A stretch of DNA of 64,000 nt from UBA2160 sp964588665 (GCA_964588665.1 CAZPQQ010000004.1:37980-101979), one strand, 5' to 3'; shown: positions 27,339 to 37,050, counted from the stretch's first letter. The notes: generated by a model from the letters alone, not told the origin. Program-made: numbers and translations.

Positions 27339-28493
27339 CTACCCCGTTGCCGCCGATGCCGCCGGACCGACGGCCAAAGCCTCGTCCAACTCGGTGAGCA
27401 ACTTCGACGTCCCGAGCCCCGTCATCGCTGAGATGAAGGCGCTCCGATCGCCAGGTCCGATGTCGAATGGCGCCGCGATCTCCTGCAGGTCGGCGTCTTC
27501 CGGCAAGAGGTCGACCTTGTTCATCACCAAGATTCGCGGCAGACGATCGACGCGCATGTCCTTGAGGATGCTTTCGACGACCCGAGATTGCTCGACGGCG
27601 TTTACATGAGTCGCGTCCAGGACGTGCAAGATGACGGACGACTCCTCGATCTCTTCCAGCGTCGCGCGGAACGCGGCCACCAACGTGGGCGGCAGCTTGT
27701 GGATGAAGCCGACAGTGTCGGTAACGAGAGCCGAGCTGCCCGAAGGCAACGTGACTCGGCGAGTGATCGGGTCGAGAGTCGAAAACAGCCGGTTCTCGGC
27801 GCGCACGTCCGCTTTGGTCAACGTGTTCAACAGCGTCGACTTGCCCGCGTTCGTGTAGCCAACGAGCGATACCACGGGCACCGAGTTGGTGTTCCGGCGG
27901 GCTCGATGAAGCTGGCGATGCCGACGAACGTCCTGTAACGAGCGCTTCAGACGCTGAATCCGGTTGCGCACCAGTCTGCGGTCGGTCTCGATCTGAGTCT
28001 CACCTGGACCTCGGGTGCCGATCCCGCCGCCGAGACGCTCGAGGTGAGACCATTGTCCGGCCAACCTCGGCAACAGGTACTCGTGCTGTGCGAGTTCGAC
28101 CTGGAGGCGGCCCTCCCGGGTCTGGGCGCGGCTGGCGAAGACGTCCAAGATCAAGGCCGTGCGATCGAGGACCTTGCGGTCGCCGAGAGCGTTCTCGAGG
28201 TTCCGCTGTTGCGTCGGCGTCAACTCGTCGTCGCAGATCACGGTGTCGGCTTTCATGTCCTCGGCCTGCTGCCTGATCTCGTCGACCTTGCCCTTGCCAA
28301 CATACACGTTGGTCGGTTTTTCCAGCTTTTGTATGACCGTGCCGACGACCCTGGCGCTGGCGGATGCTGCAAGCTCTCCCAACTCGGCGACCGAGTCCTC
28401 GATCCGCCACAGGGCTTTCTTTCGCTTGAACGACACTCCGACCAGCAGCGCTCTCTCTTTTTGCGGCGCCGTTCTTATGGATTTCTTGGCGAT
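27339..28493 (-). CDS. hflX: GTPase HflX, with probable non-canonical AUC start
   Basis: Ribosome-associated GTPase that splits stalled or hibernating ribosomes. Seen: the glycine-rich HflX region (GGGIGTRGPGETQIETDRR), then the G domain with G1 GYTNAGKST, DTVGFI (G3) and NKVD (G4). The first canonical start is GTG at 28436, giving 365 residues. The frame continues upstream with conserved-looking sequence (ERALLVGVSFKRKK) to an ATC codon at 28493 that lies six bases after a perfect AAGGAGG; no ATG, GTG or TTG exists in between. The AUC start gives 384 residues. A sequencing error (ATG to ATC) is the alternative. Confidence 0.9.
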   Translation of the reverse strand: MAKKSIRTAPQKERALLVGVSFKRKKALWRIEDSVAELGELAASASARVVGTVIQKLEKPTNVYVGKGKVDEIRQQAEDMKADTVICDDELTPTQQRNLENALGDRKVLDRTALILDVFASRAQTREGRLQVELAQHEYLLPRLAGQWSHLERLGGGIGTRGPGETQIETDRRLVRNRIQRLKRSLQDVRRHRQLHRARRNTNSVPVVSLVGYTNAGKSTLLNTLTKADVRAENRLFSTLDPITRRVTLPSGSSALVTDTVGFIHKLPPTLVAAFRATLEEIEESSVILHVLDATHVNAVEQSRVVESILKDMRVDRLPRILVMNKVDLLPEDADLQEIAAPFDIGPGDRSAFISAMTGLGTSKLLTELDEALAVGPAASAATG

Positions 28494-28552
28494 GGCGGCC
28501 CTCCTTGTGTCCTGTCTCCGAAGTAGACTTAACGATTGCGGGCGCTCGGCGA

Positions 28553-28645
28553 CCCTTCGACAAGCTCAGTGCCTGCCCTGAGATTTCCGAAGGGGCGAAC
28601 GGAAAGGTGGGTTTTCCCGTTCGTGGTGAGCCTGTCGAACCACCC
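28553..28645. repeat. Dispersed palindromic repeat, copy 2 (paired)
   Basis: Two units face each other: CCTTCGACAAGCTCAG ... GGGGCGAACGG (28553-28602) and CCGTTCGTGGTGAGCCTGTC ending GAACC (28617-28640). The internal stem CCCTTCG/CGAAGGG is perfect. It fills the gap between dapL and hflX. Confidence 0.7.
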
Positions 28646-28712
28646 CGGCGCTCCCGCTTGATAAGCGACTCAGAACATTTGCTACTCAAGGATATTCACG
28701 CGATGTGAACGG

Positions 28713-29876
28713 CTACTTCGAGCTCCATTGAATCAACCTCTCTAGTCCTCGGTCCAAGTCGGCGTCGTCGATCGTCAGCGACAGCCGGATGTAGCCCTCG
28801 CCATACTGGCCGTATCCGCTCCCGGGCGTGACCACGATCGCACATTCGTCGAGAATCTTTTCTGTGAAGCTGGCCGACGTCTCGCCTTCCGGAACCCTGG
28901 CCCAAACGTAAAGGCTGGCTTTAGGCGGGTCCACGTGCAGGCCGATAGTTTCCAGAGCGCGGAGCACCTTGTCGCGGCGGTTCTGGTAGATTGCATTGCG
29001 GCCGTCGAGCCACTCGTCGGTCGTATTCAACGCCTCGATGCCCATCTCTTGAATCGCCTGCGGCACGCCGGAATCCAGATTCGATTTGACGATCAACATG
29101 GCGTTGATCATGTCGACGTTCCCGACTGCCATGCCGATGCGCCACCCGGTCATGTTGTAGGTCTTGGAGAGCGAATGGAACTCCACGCCGACTTCCATCG
29201 CTCCCGGAGTTTCCAGGAAGCTCGGATGGCTGTAGCCGTCGAACACGACGTCCGTGTAGCAGGCGTCGTGCATCACCGCAACGTCGTGCTTGCGAGCGAA
29301 CTCGACCACCCGCTCGAAGTACGCGATGTCGGCGACGGCGCCCGTTGGGTTGTTCGGGTAGTTCAGCCACATGACCTTCGCGCGGTCCGCAACGTCGTTC
29401 GGAATGGCCTCCAGGTCAGGCAACCAGCCGTTTTCCTCCCTGAGGGGCATCCAGTGGCACTCCCCTCCGGCGAACCACGTGCCGACGGAGTAGACCGGGT
29501 AGCCGGGATCCGGGACCAGTGCGATGTCGCCGGGCTCGATGAAGCACAGCGCGGCGTGGCCGATGCCCTCTTTCGCGCCGATCAGCGAGATGACTTCTTT
29601 GCCTGGATCGACGGAGACGCCGAATCGGCGGTTGTACCAAGCCGCGACGGCGCTCCTGAACTCAAGCATGCCTTCGGTTTCCGGATAGCGATGGTTCGGT
29701 CCGTCGCCCGCTGTCTGCTTGAGGCGCTCGACGACGGAGTCGGGCGTCGGCAAGTCGGGGTCGCCGATGCCGAAAGAGATGACTTCGATCCCTTCGGCTT
29801 TCTTTTGCGCGATCTTTCGGCTGATTTCGACGAACAGGTAAGGCGGTATCTTTTCTACTCGGCTGGCGAATCTCAT
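28713..29876 (-). CDS. dapL: LL-diaminopimelate aminotransferase
   Basis: 387 residues from the ATG at 29876, where GGGGGA precedes it. It is a fold-type I PLP enzyme that makes LL-diaminopimelate directly from tetrahydrodipicolinate, bypassing the acylated intermediates. Seen: FGIGDPDLPTP, NHRYPETEG, NYPNNPTGA, and the PLP lysine Lys238 in SLSKTYNMTGWRIG. The closest family is the bacterial DapL2 type; a general aminotransferase is the alternative. The presence of dapF (diaminopimelate epimerase) 780 bases upstream supports the lysine/peptidoglycan role. Confidence 0.85.
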   Translation of the reverse strand: MRFASRVEKIPPYLFVEISRKIAQKKAEGIEVISFGIGDPDLPTPDSVVERLKQTAGDGPNHRYPETEGMLEFRSAVAAWYNRRFGVSVDPGKEVISLIGAKEGIGHAALCFIEPGDIALVPDPGYPVYSVGTWFAGGECHWMPLREENGWLPDLEAIPNDVADRAKVMWLNYPNNPTGAVADIAYFERVVEFARKHDVAVMHDACYTDVVFDGYSHPSFLETPGAMEVGVEFHSLSKTYNMTGWRIGMAVGNVDMINAMLIVKSNLDSGVPQAIQEMGIEALNTTDEWLDGRNAIYQNRRDKVLRALETIGLHVDPPKASLYVWARVPEGETSASFTEKILDECAIVVTPGSGYGQYGEGYIRLSLTIDDADLDRGLERLIQWSSK

Positions 29877-30653
29877 TGGTCCCCCGGAATCTTCTACACG
29901 TGGAATCGGACCGTCACATGGTAAGTCACCACGCGCCACGCGTAAAGCCAAGCGGCCGCGGAACGGGCCACGCACGCCTGGGGGGGTCTCGTTACAGGCA
30001 CAGCTCGGAGCTTTTTCTTTTTTTCGGGAATCCAGACAAAATGACCTCAAGCAGTCTTTGTCGATCGGTGGGCGAGGGGTTAATGTCCGTGTAGACACAA
30101 GTTTCGGATCGGCGCCCTCTCGCCCACCCCGAATTCCGCCTCCTGTCGCCGGCAGAGCGCTTTCAGCGCAGCAAAACCGGCAACGGGCTGTTTTGACGTG
30201 TTTTGGGTAGCTACCCGAAACGTAAACTCACGCCGTGTCAGCGCCGACTCGACCCTCCCGCCGCCAATGGGGGCGATCGAAATTCGTCGGCAGTCAACGT
30301 GAAAACGGCGGTGTGGCTCCCCTGTCGAACATCTCCCGCGGACACGGTCAGACGACGAATCTCAAGCAAAAGTCGCGCGGACCTCCAGATCTATGTCGCG
30401 TTCAGGCGCAATATGACCGATTTACGGTGGACGGCGCCGAGGTCGAACGAAGCGCCTAAAGCAAACCGGCTGCGCGTCACAAGAACCTCAGATGAGGAAT
30501 TCGACTGTTGGGATATCGCGATAATCGGAGAAAAGAAGACCTGAGAGCAAGTTGACAAATCTTGGACGCTTCCAAAACATAGGTTCCGAAAGTGAGAGCT
30601 AGGCTAAACGTTAAACGGCGTTTCGGGTGCGTTCGACGCCGTCATTCGCCCGA
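29877..30653. other. Long non-coding stretch between dapL and dapF
   Basis: About 780 bases. Open frames here are short and lack ribosome sites and protein-like composition. The only feature identified is the hairpin at 30616-30641 after dapF. A lysine riboswitch was looked for by eye and not recognised. Confidence 0.4.
30616..30641 (-). terminator. Candidate terminator of dapF
   Basis: On the minus strand CGGCGT ... ACGCCG forms a 6-bp stem followed by TTTAACGTTT. It lies 13 bases after the dapF stop. The stem is short, so confidence is modest. Confidence 0.35.
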
Positions 30654-31493
30654 TCAATCCGGCCAAACGCCCTCGAAGACCTCTGCGACCGGTCCCTCCA
30701 GAACGACGTCGCCCTCCCCTGGCCACTTGACGATTAAATCGCCGCCCGGGAGTTCGACCTGCACCGCATCGTCAACAAGTCCGTTCAGGCGCGCCGCCAC
30801 GACTGCGGCGCAGGCGCCGGTACCGCAAGCCATCGTGAGCCCAGACCCTCGCTCCCACACGCGGACCTTGAGTCGGTCCCTGCTCAGCACGTTCACGATC
30901 TCGAAGTTCACCCGATTGGGGAACAGCGAGTGGTGTTCGACACGTGGGCCGATTTGCCATAGCAGGTAGTCGTCAACCTCTTCTTCGAGGAACGCGACCA
31001 CGTGCGGGTTGCCCATCGACACTGCCGTTATGTCGAGCTGCGCTCCCTCGACTGAAAGCCGATGGTCGATCACAGGACCGGAACCGTCCAAAGCGATCGG
31101 GATTTCCGCGGGTTTCAGGTGCGGAAGCCCCATGCTCACCGAGGCTCGGGTCACCAGGCCATCCGTCAACATCGGCACAACCGACAGGACGCCGGCGCCG
31201 GTTTCGACTTCCACCTTCTTTACGCCTGGAGGAAGCGCGTTTTCATCTAAAGCAAAACGCACAAAGCATCGGATTCCGTTGCCGCACATCTCCCCTTCGG
31301 ACCCGTCGGCGTTGAACATCTGCATTCGGAGATCGGCGACTTCCGATGTCTTCAGGAGTATGAGACCGTCCGATCCGACACCTTTGTGACGGTCGCTGAT
31401 GTCTGCCGCCACCCCGGGCCAGTCCCTACTCTCGGTCCGAGCATCGACGTAAACGTAGTCGTTGCCCGCTCCGTGGTATTTCTTGAATCTCAT
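30654..31493 (-). CDS. dapF: Diaminopimelate epimerase
   Basis: 279 residues, full length. It converts LL- to meso-diaminopimelate, the precursor of lysine and peptidoglycan. Both catalytic cysteines are present: Cys70 in MCGNGIRC and Cys223 in ACGTGACA, each in its half of the two-fold fold. N-terminal KYHGAGNDYVYVD and GSDGLI are typical. ATG start. It is downstream of miaA on the same strand with a 170-base gap. Confidence 0.97.
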   Translation of the reverse strand: MRFKKYHGAGNDYVYVDARTESRDWPGVAADISDRHKGVGSDGLILLKTSEVADLRMQMFNADGSEGEMCGNGIRCFVRFALDENALPPGVKKVEVETGAGVLSVVPMLTDGLVTRASVSMGLPHLKPAEIPIALDGSGPVIDHRLSVEGAQLDITAVSMGNPHVVAFLEEEVDDYLLWQIGPRVEHHSLFPNRVNFEIVNVLSRDRLKVRVWERGSGLTMACGTGACAAVVAARLNGLVDDAVQVELPGGDLIVKWPGEGDVVLEGPVAEVFEGVWPD

Positions 31494-31666
31494 GTTGCCC
31501 TCCGAGGACGATGTCGCGCACGAACGCCGACGCGCACGCCTCGCGACGATTGGCCCTCGTGTTAATTGTCGCCTGTGAGCCGCGCCGAACGCAAATTACG
31601 AGTCGATTCGATGTGGGAGGCCGGTCCTAGTCCACCCGACGCACGACGCTACGCATGTCAGCGAGC

Positions 31667-32596
31667 TCAGTCAGGCGCGCCGTCCAACCACCGGGACACC
31701 GCGGTCTCGGCTTCCGCGATCCCGTCAGTGGCGTCGAACCAGTGGATGCGCGGATCGTCTTGCTTGAACCAGGCGTGCTGCCTCCTGGCGAAGGCGTGGG
31801 TTCGGGTCTTTGTCTTTGCGATTGCCTCGCTCAAATCGGCGCCGTTCACGAGATGTTCGGCCAGCTCGCGGTATCCGACGCCGCTCATCGACGGCAGGCC
31901 GAGCGCGTAACCGTATTCCACAAGGCCGCGCACCTCGTCGAGCCAGCCCGACTCGAGCATGCCGTCAACACGGTCGTCGATGCGCCTGTATAGTCGCGGA
32001 CGTGACATCGACAGTCCGACAACCAGCGTGTCGTAGTCGGGAGAAATTTTCGTCGGAGGCCCGCCGGCGCCGCTCCGAGCCACCTCGACCGCCCGGATGA
32101 CCCGCCGCAGGTTGTTCGGATCGACTCGGGCCGCGGCTTCGGGATCGAGTTCGCGGAGGATTTCGACGACAGCGCTCACACCTGAGACGCTTGCTAGGTC
32201 CTCCAATTCACCCCTGGTCACCAGGTCCGGCGGCACTCTGGGCACTTGCCATCCTTCAAGAAGCGCCCAGATGTATTGTCCGGTTCCTCCGACCAGGATT
32301 GGCAGGTTTCCATGGATTTTTGCGTTTATGATTGCTTGTGTTCCCAACTCCAGATACGTAGCAAGGCTGAATTCCTTATCGGGGTCGATGATGTCTATTA
32401 CGTAGTGTGGAACTTCGCGGCGGTCCTCGAAAGTCGGCTTAGCAGTGCCAATATCCATGCGGCGATACACGTGGCGGCTGTCTGCGCTCACGATCTCACC
32501 ACTGAATCGGACTGCCAGACGCATCGCCAAGCTGCTTTTGCCCACGGCCGTGGGCCCTACGATCACCAGGAGCTTGGTCCTGTTCGAGGCCTCCAC
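31667..32596 (-). CDS. miaA: tRNA dimethylallyltransferase MiaA
   Basis: 309 residues. It adds the dimethylallyl group to A37 of tRNAs that read codons starting with U. P-loop GPTAVGKSS at residues 14-22, substrate and active-site motifs SADSRHVYRRMDIGTAKP, VGGTGQYIWAL, DPNNLRRVIRAVEV and the tRNA-binding TRTHAFARRQHAWF are all present. GTG start three bases after the tpiA stop, so the two genes are co-transcribed. Confidence 0.97.
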   Translation of the reverse strand: MEASNRTKLLVIVGPTAVGKSSLAMRLAVRFSGEIVSADSRHVYRRMDIGTAKPTFEDRREVPHYVIDIIDPDKEFSLATYLELGTQAIINAKIHGNLPILVGGTGQYIWALLEGWQVPRVPPDLVTRGELEDLASVSGVSAVVEILRELDPEAAARVDPNNLRRVIRAVEVARSGAGGPPTKISPDYDTLVVGLSMSRPRLYRRIDDRVDGMLESGWLDEVRGLVEYGYALGLPSMSGVGYRELAEHLVNGADLSEAIAKTKTRTHAFARRQHAWFKQDDPRIHWFDATDGIAEAETAVSRWLDGAPD

Positions 32597-32599
32597 CGG

Positions 32600-33355
32600 C
32601 TAGCCTGTGCGGGAGACTAGTTCGACCATCTGGCAGAACAAGTCGGCGTCCAAGGCAGCGCCGCCCACCAGGGCGCCGTTGACGTCCGACTGCGCCATGT
32701 AGCCGGCGATATTGCTTGGATTTGCGCTGCCGCCGTAGAGGAGCGGCACGTCAGAAGCTTGTTGGCGCCCGAATATGTCGCGTAAGACGCCGCGGATGTG
32801 ACCCATGACCGCCTGAGCGATCTCCGGTGTGGCCGCCCTGCCCGTCCCGATCGCCCAGACCGGTTCGTACGCGACGATGAGCGTTTTGGGGCTGCCGACG
32901 CCTGCCAGGCCGCCTCGCACCTGCGCCTCGACGACGCTGTCTGCTCGACCGGTTTCCCGGTCGTCGAGCTGCTCTCCCACGCACAGAATAGGCGTCAATC
33001 CGGCTTCAAACGCAGCGATAACCTTCTCGTTCACGAAGCCGTCGCTCTCGCCAAAAAGCGCGCGACGCTCCGAGTGACCGATTATCACGTGCGAACACGT
33101 CTCAGCCAGCATAGGAGCTGAAATCTCTCCGGTGAACGCTCCTTTGCCGGCAGGATGCACGTTCTGCGCCCCCACGGCGACGTGAGAGCCTCGGACGGCT
33201 TCGGAAACGGCGGTCAACGAGATGAACGGCGGGCACAGGACAACCGAAGGGACCGAGGCATGTCCCACGCGAGCCGCGACGGCTTTCGCGAGACGTCCCG
33301 CCTCGGCCACGGTGGTGTTCATTTTCCAGTTTCCAGCTATGATTGATTTAGGCAT
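32600..33355 (-). CDS. tpiA: Triosephosphate isomerase
   Basis: 251 residues, the usual TIM-barrel length. It interconverts dihydroxyacetone phosphate and glyceraldehyde 3-phosphate. Catalytic residues are Lys11 (AGNWKMN), His94 (IIGHSERR) and Glu164 (AYEPVWAIGTG); the phosphate-binding LLYGGSANPSN is near the end. ATG start. Part of a glycolytic run pgk-apgM-tpiA on the minus strand. Confidence 0.97.
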   Translation of the reverse strand: MPKSIIAGNWKMNTTVAEAGRLAKAVAARVGHASVPSVVLCPPFISLTAVSEAVRGSHVAVGAQNVHPAGKGAFTGEISAPMLAETCSHVIIGHSERRALFGESDGFVNEKVIAAFEAGLTPILCVGEQLDDRETGRADSVVEAQVRGGLAGVGSPKTLIVAYEPVWAIGTGRAATPEIAQAVMGHIRGVLRDIFGRQQASDVPLLYGGSANPSNIAGYMAQSDVNGALVGGAALDADLFCQMVELVSRTG

Positions 33356-33491
33356 ATCGTTATATGCTCTTTCCTCAGGATATTATATTGTGCCAATATC
33401 AGTTGGTCGCTCTCAAAGACCGCGCAGGCGCCAACTCTCGGCAAAGTTCCTTAGAGAGGCCGAAACGACCTCCAGTATGGCGGCCGTTCGC

Positions 33492-34697
33492 CTATGCCCC
33501 GAATTTGGCCAGTTTTCCGGCGTGGGCCAAAGCCAACAACATCAGGTTCGTGGCCGGGAGCGAACCAAGGGATCCGAGACGGCAGTGCCGCTCGTCGAAT
33601 CCATCACTCCCCTGCCCTCGTGTCAGGCGCGAATTGATCATCAGCGGCACGGGATGCCAGCTATGGGCCCCCATTATCGCGGGCGTTGAATGGTCGCCCG
33701 CAACGACCAGCGCGTCGGCGTTCATGTCGAGCACATCCGGTATCCTGGCGTCGAGTTCCTCCAGACGCACCACTTTGGCGTCGAAGTCGCCGTCCTCGCC
33801 CGCGCCGTCCGCCGGCTTGTAGTGCAAGAAGAAGTAATCGTGGTCCGCGTAGCTGGCTGACAACGTCTTGAGCTCCGCGTCGAAATCGGCCCCCGTCGTC
33901 AGCACTTTCATGCCTGCCAGACGTGCGAGACCTCGGTACATCGGGTACGCGGCGATCGCGGCGGGGTTCAGGCTATACGATCGCCCGAACTCCGGCCATT
34001 CAGGTTCGGTCGAGAACCCCCTGAGCAGAATCATGTTGGCGTTCTCCCTCGACCCCAAAATGTCGCGCGCCGCGTCAACGAAAGAGTTTGCAATCCGCGC
34101 GGTCCGCTCGGAGTCCAGGTATGTAGCGACGGCGGATCTGGGAGGAACGCCGACAACCTGGGGATCAGTGTCCGGTATGCTCGACCCGAGGCCGTCCCCG
34201 CGCATGACGAGCGCGAAGCGGTAGTCCTGGACGGGATAAACCTCGAGCGAAACGCCGGGGATGTCGATCGTGTCCAGCAGCTCCACGAGCGGTGCGGAGT
34301 CGGCGGTCTTGATTCGTCCGGCCCGACGGTCGATCAGTATGCCCTGCCCGTCGACAGTGCAGAAGTTGCCCCGCGCCGCAACCGCGTTCGGGCCAAGCTC
34401 CAGACCGATGCCCAACGCCTCCAGGACTCCCCTGCCCACCAGGTACTTCACGGGATCGTAGCCGAACAGCGCCATGTGACCGGGCCCGCTGCCCGGGGTG
34501 ATGCCCGGAAGCACGGGCGTGGTCAGGCCACACGCGCTGCTGGCGGCCAGGCTGTCGAGGTTCGGGGTGCGAGCGGTTTCGAGTTCCGACTTCCCTGTGT
34601 CTGGATGGGGCAGCCCTCCCAGACCGTCGACGACCAGCATGATGATCTTCGACGGTGTCTCGATGCAAATCTGGTCAAGGTTCGGGAAATCGATCAA
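33492..34697 (-). CDS. apgM: 2,3-bisphosphoglycerate-independent phosphoglycerate mutase, archaeal type
   Basis: 401 residues, alkaline-phosphatase superfamily. It interconverts 3- and 2-phosphoglycerate. Seen: the N-terminal metal site IIMLVVDGLGGLP, the catalytic Ser70 in ITPGSGPGHMALFGYDP, and the C-terminal metal site LVVAGDHSTPAIMGAHSWHP. The archaeal-type (COG3635) enzyme is usual in Chloroflexota and unlike GpmI in length and motifs. TTG start with GAGGTGAG just upstream. Confidence 0.95.
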   Translation of the reverse strand: MIDFPNLDQICIETPSKIIMLVVDGLGGLPHPDTGKSELETARTPNLDSLAASSACGLTTPVLPGITPGSGPGHMALFGYDPVKYLVGRGVLEALGIGLELGPNAVAARGNFCTVDGQGILIDRRAGRIKTADSAPLVELLDTIDIPGVSLEVYPVQDYRFALVMRGDGLGSSIPDTDPQVVGVPPRSAVATYLDSERTARIANSFVDAARDILGSRENANMILLRGFSTEPEWPEFGRSYSLNPAAIAAYPMYRGLARLAGMKVLTTGADFDAELKTLSASYADHDYFFLHYKPADGAGEDGDFDAKVVRLEELDARIPDVLDMNADALVVAGDHSTPAIMGAHSWHPVPLMINSRLTRGQGSDGFDERHCRLGSLGSLPATNLMLLALAHAGKLAKFGA

Positions 34698-34745
34698 TCT
34701 CTGCTCACCTCAGATGGCATTGGTGTGTCATGTTATAGGCGTGGT

Positions 34746-35936
34746 TCAGGCGTCCAGCAACGCGGAGACACCTGGGAGGTCCTTGCCTTCCAAGAATTCC
34801 AACGAAGCGCCGCCTCCCGTAGAAACGTGGGTCATGCTGTCCGCCAGACCCAATTTGTAGGCGGCCTCGGCCGTCGAACCGCCACCCAGAATCGTCGTGC
34901 CGCGGCAGTCTGTCAGGGCTCGGGCGACGGTATTCGTGCCCGAGGCGAACGCGCCCCATTCGGACACCCCCATAGGTCCGTTCCAGACGACTGTCCCTGC
35001 ATCGAGTATGCGCCGTGCGTAGTTCTTGGCGGTGTCCGGGCCGATGTCCATCACAAGCCAACCGCCAGGCACATCGGACACATCGACGACATCGTGCGCC
35101 GCCTCGGCGTCGAATCGATCGCCGACCACGACATCCGTGGGCGTGAGCACTTCGAAGCTGCCGCCAGCGGCGAGCGCTTGCACGTTGCGGGCATGGCCGA
35201 GCTCATCTTCATCGACAGGCGATGCTCCGACATCGTGGCCCTGTGCCGCGAGGAACACCGCGGCCATTCCTCCGCCAATTAGGAACGCATCAACGCGATC
35301 TGCCAGATGCTCGATGACGCCAACCTTGTCCGACACCTTGGCGCCGCCCAAAACGACGACAAATGGATGAGCAGGCTCCTGAAGCGCCTGGCCCAACATC
35401 TCCAACTCTCGGTCCATGAGGAGTCCGGCCACCGACGGCAGGTAATGGGTCACGCCCTCGGTGGACGCGTGAGCTCGGTGCGCTGTCCCGAATGCGTCGT
35501 CCACGTACACGTCGGCCAACGACGCCAGCCAGCGGGCGAAAGTTGGATCGTTGCGCTCTTCTTCGGGATGGAATCGGAGGTTCTCCAACATGGCAACGTC
35601 GCCCGGTTTCAATTCGGACACATCTTCGGCGGCTTCAAGTCCGGTGCTGTCTGGCAGCGTGCGAACCGCCTGATTCAACAGCTCGGAGAGCCGGTCGGCC
35701 ACGGGCGCGACCCTCAGATCGTCGACCGCTTGACCCCGCGGCCTGCCGAGGTGGGTGCACAGCACAACCCGAGCGCCCTGGGAAGCGAGCAGTTTGATCG
35801 TGTCCAGCGAGGCCCGGATCCGGCTGTCGTCGGAAATGTCTGTTGTCCCGGGAAGAAACGGCACGTTGTAATCGACCCGGACCAAGACGGCTTTGCCGGA
35901 AACGTCGATGTCTCTGACGGTTTTCTTTCGGGCCAA
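34746..35936 (-). CDS. pgk: Phosphoglycerate kinase
   Basis: 396 residues, two Rossmann-like lobes. It interconverts 1,3-bisphosphoglycerate and ADP with 3-phosphoglycerate and ATP. Seen: VLVRVDYNVPF, THLGRPRG, MLENLRFHPEE, VVVLGGAKVSDKVGV, VWNGPMGVSEWGAFASGT and GGGSTAEAAYKLG near the ATP site. TTG start one base after the stop of the upstream polyprenyl synthase gene, so translation is probably coupled. Confidence 0.97.
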   Translation of the reverse strand: MARKKTVRDIDVSGKAVLVRVDYNVPFLPGTTDISDDSRIRASLDTIKLLASQGARVVLCTHLGRPRGQAVDDLRVAPVADRLSELLNQAVRTLPDSTGLEAAEDVSELKPGDVAMLENLRFHPEEERNDPTFARWLASLADVYVDDAFGTAHRAHASTEGVTHYLPSVAGLLMDRELEMLGQALQEPAHPFVVVLGGAKVSDKVGVIEHLADRVDAFLIGGGMAAVFLAAQGHDVGASPVDEDELGHARNVQALAAGGSFEVLTPTDVVVGDRFDAEAAHDVVDVSDVPGGWLVMDIGPDTAKNYARRILDAGTVVWNGPMGVSEWGAFASGTNTVARALTDCRGTTILGGGSTAEAAYKLGLADSMTHVSTGGGASLEFLEGKDLPGVSALLDA

Positions 35937-35937
35937 G

Positions 35938-36963
35938 TCAGGCCTCCATCAACGAATCGATGTAGCTGCCCACCAGCTCGACGCCTTCCGATTCGAGCCC
36001 GGAGGCTTCCAACGAGGATCTGGCGGAGGCGACTCGTTGCGCTAGCAGTTCTCGTGATCGCTCGATCGTACCGAGTTCATCGAGAATCGTGGCCAGTCCC
36101 TCCAGGTCTCCCGGTTCCAACACCCGTTTGAAGTAGACGTCGCCCAACCGTCGCCGGTCGCGGGCGGCGCCAGTCTCGAACGCCATAACGATTGGAAGCA
36201 GTTTCTTCTTGTTCATCAGGTCTTCGCTGACGTAGTCGGACTCGGAAGCCGTCTTGGACAGCTCGTCCAGGTCGTTCTTGATGTGGAGCGCGACGCCCAG
36301 ATCGAGACCTGATTGGCGCATATGTCGCACCGTTTCGTCGCCGGCTCCCGCCAACACCGCGCCAAGCTCCAGAGCGCAGCCGTACAGCGAGCCTTCCTTG
36401 TCAGTTGCCATCTTGAAATAGCTGTCGACCGCGACGTCCACGCGCTCCTGCGCCTGCAGGTCCAGAAACCTGCCTTCGCATGCTCTCAGGCTCGCCTCGT
36501 CCAGCACCTGCACCGCGCGAAAAGCCAACTCTGCCTCGACGCCGCGGTCCAGCAATCGGAACAACGAGAGCCTCGCGAGCGCGTGCATGCCGTCTCCGGC
36601 GTTGATCGCCTGAGCCGGGCCCCACACCCACCAGACGGCGTCGCGATTGTCGCGCTTCGGCTTCCCGCCTTGCACGTCGTCGTGGATCTGGCAGAACTTG
36701 TCGACCAGCTCAACGGCCGCCGCTGCAGGCATGGCCGAGTTGACGTCGCCGCCCGCGGCCTGGCAAGCGACGAGACACAGAACACCGTGCCTTCGGTCGC
36801 CGGGAGCTCTCGGCTCCGTCTGTTCGGCGCCATCCCCCCAACCGAGGTGATACGCCATGATGTCGTAAAGCCGGGTGCTCCGTGCAGACAGGACTTCTCT
36901 GATCTCGGAGTCGATTGAGCGAGCCAGATCGTCAAATCGAGGCAGTGTAGTCAATGAGATCAT
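35938..36963 (-). CDS. Polyprenyl (isoprenyl diphosphate) synthase homologue with degenerate Asp-rich motifs
   Basis: 341 residues with the all-helical prenyltransferase layout. The first aspartate-rich motif is DDVQG (95-99) where active enzymes have DDxxD, and the following RRG is RDN. The second is NDLDE (230-234) in place of DDxxD. The surrounding VWWVWGPAQAINAGD and MATDKEGSLYGCALELGA are well kept. Members make isoprenoid diphosphate chains by head-to-tail condensation. The loss of one metal ligand in each motif raises doubt about activity; it may be a diverged enzyme or a non-catalytic subunit. ATG start; coupled to pgk. Confidence 0.75.
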   Translation of the reverse strand: MISLTTLPRFDDLARSIDSEIREVLSARSTRLYDIMAYHLGWGDGAEQTEPRAPGDRRHGVLCLVACQAAGGDVNSAMPAAAAVELVDKFCQIHDDVQGGKPKRDNRDAVWWVWGPAQAINAGDGMHALARLSLFRLLDRGVEAELAFRAVQVLDEASLRACEGRFLDLQAQERVDVAVDSYFKMATDKEGSLYGCALELGAVLAGAGDETVRHMRQSGLDLGVALHIKNDLDELSKTASESDYVSEDLMNKKKLLPIVMAFETGAARDRRRLGDVYFKRVLEPGDLEGLATILDELGTIERSRELLAQRVASARSSLEASGLESEGVELVGSYIDSLMEA

Positions 36964-37050
36964 TCCTTCGTCCGGTGCATTGGGCCGTCTTGACGTTTCA
37001 CCGATTTTTGTTGGACTGCGCTTGTCGCATGCCGAACGTTGGCGCCTCGA

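Noticed and set aside
28935..29924. Plus-strand open frame of 329 codons
   Set aside because: It is antisense to dapL, which has clear PLP-enzyme motifs.
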